Shown one piece after another: positions 58,408 through 64,000 of a DNA stretch of 64,000 nt (position 1 is its first letter; the number at the start of each line of letters is the position of its first letter). The stretch is from Henckelia pumila. Lineage: Eukaryota > Streptophyta > Magnoliopsida > Lamiales > Gesneriaceae. The notes beneath the pieces were generated by a model that ran no database searches, had not been told where the DNA came from, and saw only the letters and a program-made list of their open reading frames with translations. The DNA lies in the NCBI RefSeq assembly GCF_033568475.1, contig NC_133122.1, positions 185,523,449 to 185,587,448 of the forward strand, read 5' to 3'. Made by a program: the position numbers and the translations under genes.

Positions 58408-59879
58408 TAAACTCAGTAGTGATACAACCATATCGAAGAGACTTATAAATAAAAATGTCTAAAACATTACACATCTATAATGAATCCTGCTGTATAAAAA
58501 ATGCCCACTGAAAGCTCCTGCTCCTAGTCCTGCCTCGAACTACCTGCTCCGTCCATCCTGCGACCTGCCCCGTGGAATGGGGTGTCCAAGATAATAACTA
58601 GGACGTGAGCAATTAATGCCCAGTACATAAACATGAGTAAACATATGTATATGATGCATGCAATTGTGATGACAAGTAATAAGTCATCTGAAAGTCATGC
58701 TAATAACCGCCGCCAATGAGAGTTGTGACCGCTCGGATCAAACTTTTGGGTACAACCACACTTGCCTAGAACCCCACACTATAACGGTACATTTAGTTCT
58801 AGAATATCTCCTAGAACCACCAACTATAATGGTACATCCGGCTCTAGACTAAATACAGGTTTATCAAAGGAAAAGACTCAACGTGTATGTGCACATAAGA
58901 TATGAATATGGAAAGCAGTAAACCATACATCATACCACATAATAATGCCAAAAAAATGCAAAATATAAACATGTATACTCGCTGGAAATCTCAGTCAATG
59001 TGTACGTACCTCTAAGCTAGTTCGAGTCTAGTAGGACCTAAGTTCCAAGCCTATATTCGAAAGTTCACCGTATCACTACACAAGTTCTATAAGCCTTAAC
59101 TAAGTTAGTAAATACTCTCAAAACTTAATAAGATTCCTGGACCATACCTTCGTCCGTAGTAAGCCCTTTGGAGTCGCTTGTTCTGGAGGACTATAACAAC
59201 ACCTTTGTTATTCCAGAACCTCTCTATTAACCGATAAGACCCTCAAGTGTATATCTTACACTATATAACTGAAGAAAAAAACTCGGGAATTCGTAATTCA
59301 AAATGAACTCTGAAGACCCCTATTTATAGGGAAAAAGACGATCGGAGCTTCCAATCTCGGGATCGGAGCTTCTGATCCAGCTCGATGCATGCATGTGTGA
59401 CACGTTGGGATCGGAACTTCCGATCCAGCCATCGGAGTTTCCGATCTGCTCTACGTCCAAAACTTGTCAAAATTCGTGGCTGAGTCATCATGAATTGCTG
59501 GCAGTTGGAGATCGGAGCTTCCGATCCTGCCTTAGTTCCAAATTAAACTGGCTCCATTCTGGTGCTTTCGATCTGCAGGGTTCGGAGCTTCCGATCTGGG
59601 TTCGGATCTTCCGATCATGTCCACGCTTGGAAGTATAATCCGTGCTCTTGAAGCCCAATTAAACCCTTGAATTGGTTAAACACTAACCCTTAATCATTTT
59701 TATCATATTATTATCTTAAAATGGAATCTGGGTTACTACATTCTCACCATCTTTAGATATTTCATCCGCGAAAGAAACTCTAAAGTAATGATCAAGATAA
59801 TAATATGAAACATAACACCATGTTTTATTACATCAGACTGAAATTACATTGATATATGGTAATTAATAATACAAAGCAA

Positions 59880-60402
59880 ACAACTCAGGATATTCTGCTC
59901 GTATATGGCTTTCCGTCTCCCAAGTTGCTTCTTCAAGGCCTCGGCGCTGCCACTGTACCATCACAAGTGGTATAATCTTATTCCAAAGCACTTTCTCCTT
60001 CCTGTCAAGGATATGGAGTGGTCGTTCAACATAAGACAGATCTGGGTTCTAGCTGAACGTCAGTAGGCTGGATAATATGTGACTCATTAGCTATATACTT
60101 TCGAAGTAACGACACGTGAAAAACATCATGTTTACTGGAAAGATATGGCAGTAATGCCAAATGATAAGCAACGTCTCCAATCTTCTCCAGTACCTGGAAA
60201 TGCCCTATAAAACGAGATGATAAGTTCCTTTCGAACCAAATCTCATCACCTTCCTGAAAGGTGATACTCGAAGGAATACATATTCACCAGGCTCGAACTG
60301 AAGTGACCTGCGGTGCATATTCGCATAACTGGCTTGTCGATCTTGAACAACTTTGATCATCTGCTTGATCAAATCTACCTTGTCTACAATATGGTGTACC
60401 AA
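59880..60402 (-). pseudogene. Ty3/gypsy integrase C-terminus and chromodomain-like segment
   Basis: VDLIKQMIKVVQDRQASYANMHRRSLQFEPGEYVFLRVSPFRK precedes a frameshift near 60210. The complement of 59890-59960 reads VQWQRRGLEEATWETES, matching the chromodomain-like end of the sister element. Confidence 0.8.
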
Positions 60403-61760
60403 TTCCGGACCCTCTACCTGTCATCTCCCACCTCATCCCAGAATAATGGAGTATGACATCGGCGACCATATAATGCCTCGAAGGGTGCCATATCAATACT
60501 GCGATGATAACTGTTATTGTAGGAAAATTCAATCAAAGGTAACGGATCCTGCCAAGTTAAGCCAAAATCCATCGTAGAAGCACACAAAATATCCTCAAGC
60601 GTACGTATCGTCCGTTCCGACTGCCCATCAGTCTCCGGATGATATGCAGTGCTCAAACTCAGAGTGGTACCCAATGCCTGCTGAAAACTACCCCAGAAAT
60701 GTGAAGTATACCGAGGATCTCTGTCACTGACTATGCTCACCGAAATCCCATGTAATCACACTATCTTCTGGATGTATAAGCGTGTCATGAGATCGTAGGA
60801 ATACTCCCTGTTGTAAGGAATGCAGTGTGCTGATTTCGTAAAACGGTCAACAACGACCCAGATAGCATCACACTGTCATATGCAAGTGGGTGACAAAATC
60901 CATAGTCACATGCTCCCACTTCCATTCGGGAATCTCAAGATTCTGCAATAATCCACCTGGTCGTCGGTGTTCTGCCTTGACCTATTGACAAACAAGACAT
61001 CGAGACACAAATTGATACACACTCCGCTTCATCCTCTTCCACCAAAATCTAGTTCGCAAGTCTTTATACATTTTCATGCTTCCAGGATGAACTGACAGTC
61101 GACTCCTGTGAGCTTGAGATAGAATTTCATTCCTGAGCTCCGCATCATCAGGTACAACCACTCGATTCGATAAGCATAATAAACCATCTGTCTGATAATG
61201 GAACCTAGATGTATTAACTCCATTGTCTAGACGTGCCAAATTCTGAGTCTTAGCATCTGATATCTGAGATTTTCTCATCCGAGAGTACAATGCTGGCTCA
61301 GATAAAATAGTATATAAACGAATTTCATTTTTTCCTTTCTTGTGCTTGAATGTGAAACTCAGCGAACAACATTCCTGAATCATATAAGATAAATCACTAG
61401 TCTGAAGTGCAGAAAGTCTCACCTGCCGACTCAGGGCATCAAAAGTAAGGTTGGCAGAACCTGGATGATACTTAATCTCGCAGTCATAATATTTCAGTAA
61501 ATCCATCCAATGTCTCTGTCGCATATTAAACTCCGTCTGAGTGAATAAATATTTCAGACTCTTGTGATCTGTAATCCATATAGATAATGCCTCCAAATCT
61601 TGAGTGCAAATACAATGGCGGCTAACTCGAGATCATGCACTGGATAATTCGTCTCATGCATCTTCAACTGTCGAGAAGCATAAGCAATAACATGTCCATG
61701 TTGTGTCAAAACACATCCTAGCCCCTGACCAGAGGCATCAGTGTAAACAATATAGCCTCA
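60403..61760 (-). pseudogene. Ty3/gypsy RNase H and integrase core, broken
   Basis: [25 protein letters not shown] and the zinc-binding block ([24 protein letters not shown]...SRCLVCQ) are in one frame (61596-60982). The core with VSDRDP and DGQSERT lies in another (60740-60414). The YTDAS part of RNase H near 61740 is separated from RT by a stop and from the rest by a frameshift near 61600. Confidence 0.88.
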
Positions 61761-62855
61761 TGATCTAGAAGGTAGAGCTAGCACAGGTGCAGTAGTAAGA
61801 CGTTTATGCAGCTCGAGAAATGATTCCTCACAATCCGAGGACCATGTGAAGGCAAAATATTTCCGTGTAAGCTGTGTCAAAGGCCTGACCAACTGTGCAA
61901 AATTCTCGATGAACCGACGGTAATAACCCGCTAGACTCAGGAAACTCCGGATCTTAGCAACCGTCGTCGGACGAGACCAGTTCAGCACTGCCTTTATCTT
62001 GCTTGGATCCACAGATATTCCTTCACTAGAAATCACATGATCGAGAAACACTACCCGATCAAGCCAAAACTCACACTTGCTCAACTTTGCATACAACTGC
62101 TTCTCCCGTAACGTTTGTAAAACAATTCTCAGATGTTGTGCATGCTCATCCCTATCGTGAGAATATACAAGAATATCATCAATGAAGACGATGAAAAATC
62201 TATCCAGATATTCTCGAAATACTTGATTCATCAGATTCATAAAGACTTCCGGTGCATTGGTCATACCAAATGGCATCACAAGAAATTCATAATGCCTGTA
62301 TCTGGTTCTGAAAGCAGTCATAGCAATATCTGAGTCTCGTACCCGCATCTGATGGTATCTTGATCTCAGATCTATCTTGGAATAAACAGAAGTATCCTGT
62401 AATTTATCGAACAGACCATCAATTCGTGGAAAAGGATACTTATTCTTGATGGTGACACGATTCAACCGTCTGTAATCAATACATAATCGCATCGATCCAT
62501 CCTTCTTCTTGACGAATAAAACAGGTGTTCCTCACGGAGAAACACTCGGACGTATATATCCCTTATCAAGCAAGTCCTGCAACTGCTGTTTCAATTCCCT
62601 CATCTCTGACGGTGCCAGACGATAAGGTGATTGGGATATAGGTACTGTTCATGGTACTAGATCAATACCAAATTCAACCTCTCGAACCGGAGGAAAACCA
62701 GGAATCTCATCAGGAAATACATCAGAAAACTCGCTGACTACTGGTAACTGATCAATACCCTGACTACTCGTGGACATATCAACTGCATATATGAGGTAGC
62801 CCTCCCCACCTGACTCTAAGACATGACATGCCTTCAGAGCCGAGACAAGTGGCAT
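61758..62855 (-). pseudogene. Ty3/gypsy reverse transcriptase, nearly intact
   Basis: The linker FSDVFPDEIPGFPPVREVEF (62855-62649) ends at a TGA. The RT frame 62492-61758 keeps [22 protein letters not shown], the FIDDILVYS catalytic motif and LAGYYRRFI. Another stop falls near 62535 (SP*G). Confidence 0.9.
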
Positions 62856-64000
62856 CGAAGGTCGTGCTCCCTTACCATAGAAGTACCGTCACCCTCATCC
62901 GAATGAAATTTTACTAGACGCTGATAACAATCCACAGTAGCATGATATAAAGTCAGCAAATCTATTCTAAAAATACAATCAAAATCTTTCATCGCTAGAA
63001 TCATCAGATTAGCAGACAACACATGAACCTCAAACTCTAGAAGGCAACCCATCACTAGACGCTTAGTTATTACCTCCTGCTCCAGCGGAGTAGATACAAC
63101 TAAATTCAGGTCTAATGATACATAAGATAATCTATGTCTCTTAACAAAACGTCTAAAAATAAAAGAATGCGATGCTCTAGTATCAATTAAAACAATTGCA
63201 GGAATACCACATAACAAAAAGGTACCTTCCAACATGCGATCGCTTTCCTCTGTAGCCTGCTCGTGAGAAAGAGCAAATACTTGCCCCAGAGTACGTGGGC
63301 GAAGACTGGAAGAACTAGGTGGTGCTGGTGGCTGATGTGGATAAATAGAAGCCTGAGATCCAGCATGTGATCCCGATCCACTAGCAGCTCCCATACGAGT
63401 AGGACAATCCCTTCGCAGATGCCGTTGCTCGCCACAGATAAAACAAGCACCAGATGCCTTCCGACATGCTGCAGTAGAATGCTTCCCACCACAATGATTA
63501 CAATGGTCATTCTTCTTCTTCTTACCAAATCGGAACATGCCTCGAGAACCAGAAGAAGTAGTAGTAGAAGAAAACGTAGAACCTGATTGCACAACAGATT
63601 GAGCCCTAGGCCCAAGAGATCCACTAGGTTGTCCTGACATCATCAGTTGTGCCCGTCTATTGCTGTTCTCCACTTGACGACATCGATTAACTAGAGTTTC
63701 ATATGATGTCGGATCATCACAAACAACCTGTGAATAAATATCCTGGTTGAGGCCTTGCAGAAATATATCATACTTGGACGCATCACTCTCATTGATATGG
63801 GGACTGTAAGGCAGCAGATCAATGAATCGCTGCTGATACTCATCAATAGTCATGTATCCTTGCTTCAGTGTAAACAACTCCATAGATCGTGCCTGACGGA
63901 CAGCTAGAGGAAAATAAAGTCTCTGGAACTGCTGACAGAAATCCTCCCAAGTCACCCGTCCTCTCTCAGTATGCGCCTGAGCAGGCTTGGAGTCCCACCA
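62834..64000 (-). pseudogene. Ty3/gypsy gag-protease, partial at window edge
   Basis: The frame runs 373 residues from 63955 and continues beyond the window on its N-terminal side (upstream codons in 63956-64000). It has capsid motifs (FCQQFQRLYFP, TIDEYQQRFIDL), two intact zinc knuckles (CNHCGGKHSTAAC and CFICGEQRHLRRDC) and a protease motif LIDTRAS, where the catalytic-loop Gly is Arg. A frameshift near 62880 ends it. Confidence 0.9.

Larger units (their letters stand above)
46290..59740 (-). repeat. 3' LTR of the minus-strand gypsy element, split by a nested element
   Basis: The two parts are 46290-46431 and 58413-59740, about 1,470 bp together. The outer end starts TGTAGTAACCC at 46290; the inner end ...GGGTTACTACA is at 59740, next to a purine-rich tract (on the minus strand aaagatggtgagaa). 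A minus-strand TATA box lies at 59331-59338. Upstream of it, 59341-59620 carries repeated GATCGGA-gct-TCCGATC inverted motifs. TAAAC duplicated at 46427-46431 and 58408-58412 marks the nested insertion. Confidence 0.88.
59741..64000 (-). mobile_element. Internal region of the minus-strand gypsy host element, continues beyond window
   Basis: From right to left the order is gag, protease, RT, RNase H, integrase, chromodomain-like end, then 3' LTR. Gag runs off the window end. The coding sequence is closely related to the element at 46432-58407 and is interrupted by several stops and frameshifts. Confidence 0.9.

Overview
The window reads as nuclear DNA of a flowering plant, most likely a eudicot. 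The evidence is AT-rich intergenic DNA, spliced genes with GT-AG introns, plant gene families (PADRE/DUF4228, plant-type RINGv ligase, eIF5 with a plant-like N-terminus), TGGGCY and telo-box promoter motifs, and Ty3/gypsy retrotransposons primed by initiator tRNA-Met. The sequence alone does not fix the species.

Layout. 386-3133 (-): five-exon universal-stress-protein-like gene. 3666-4351: short tandem repeat and a decayed RPA-like fragment. 4828-5310 (+): single-exon PADRE gene with a lipidation-type N-terminus. 5516-8938: DNA transposons, including a 1.76-kb fold-back element with a 9-bp target-site duplication (TSD) and a Helitron inside it. 8939-16243: decayed Ty3/gypsy element whose gag is split by a 2.6-kb solo LTR. 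16285-17422: MITE and Helitrons. 18118-22915 (+): seven-exon EFM4/METTL10-type methyltransferase gene with a hAT element in intron 4.

23397-42850 holds a direct tandem segmental duplication. Copy A carries eIF5-A (28855-30195) and an intact RINGv E3-ligase gene (31293-33129, -). Copy B carries eIF5-B (38694-40034), also intact, and a truncated, frameshifted RINGv pseudogene. Each copy acts as the empty-site control for transposons in the other. By that test, a 2.6-kb insertion upstream of eIF5-A (24282-26904, TSD AGATG) is one integration unit. It is a mosaic of 5S-rRNA-bearing Cassandra-type TRIM sequence in inverted orientation around the 3' part of a gypsy LTR.

42851-64000 is almost wholly retrotransposon. 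A minus-strand gypsy element (LTR from 46290, body 59741 to beyond the window) has its 3' LTR split by a complete plus-strand gypsy element (46432-58407, TSD TAAAC). That element holds two further solo LTRs (49043-52395, TSD AAACG; 56068-57385). All TE reading frames show stops or frameshifts.

The host genes serve separate housekeeping or stress roles: stress-protein-like nucleotide binding, lysine methylation, translation initiation and membrane ubiquitin ligation. There is no operon-like organisation. The most unusual features are the Cassandra/gypsy mosaic, the diverging eIF5 pair with a shared upstream ORF, and the CpG-rich inverted-repeat motifs present in six LTR families, directly upstream of a TATA-like box in three of them.
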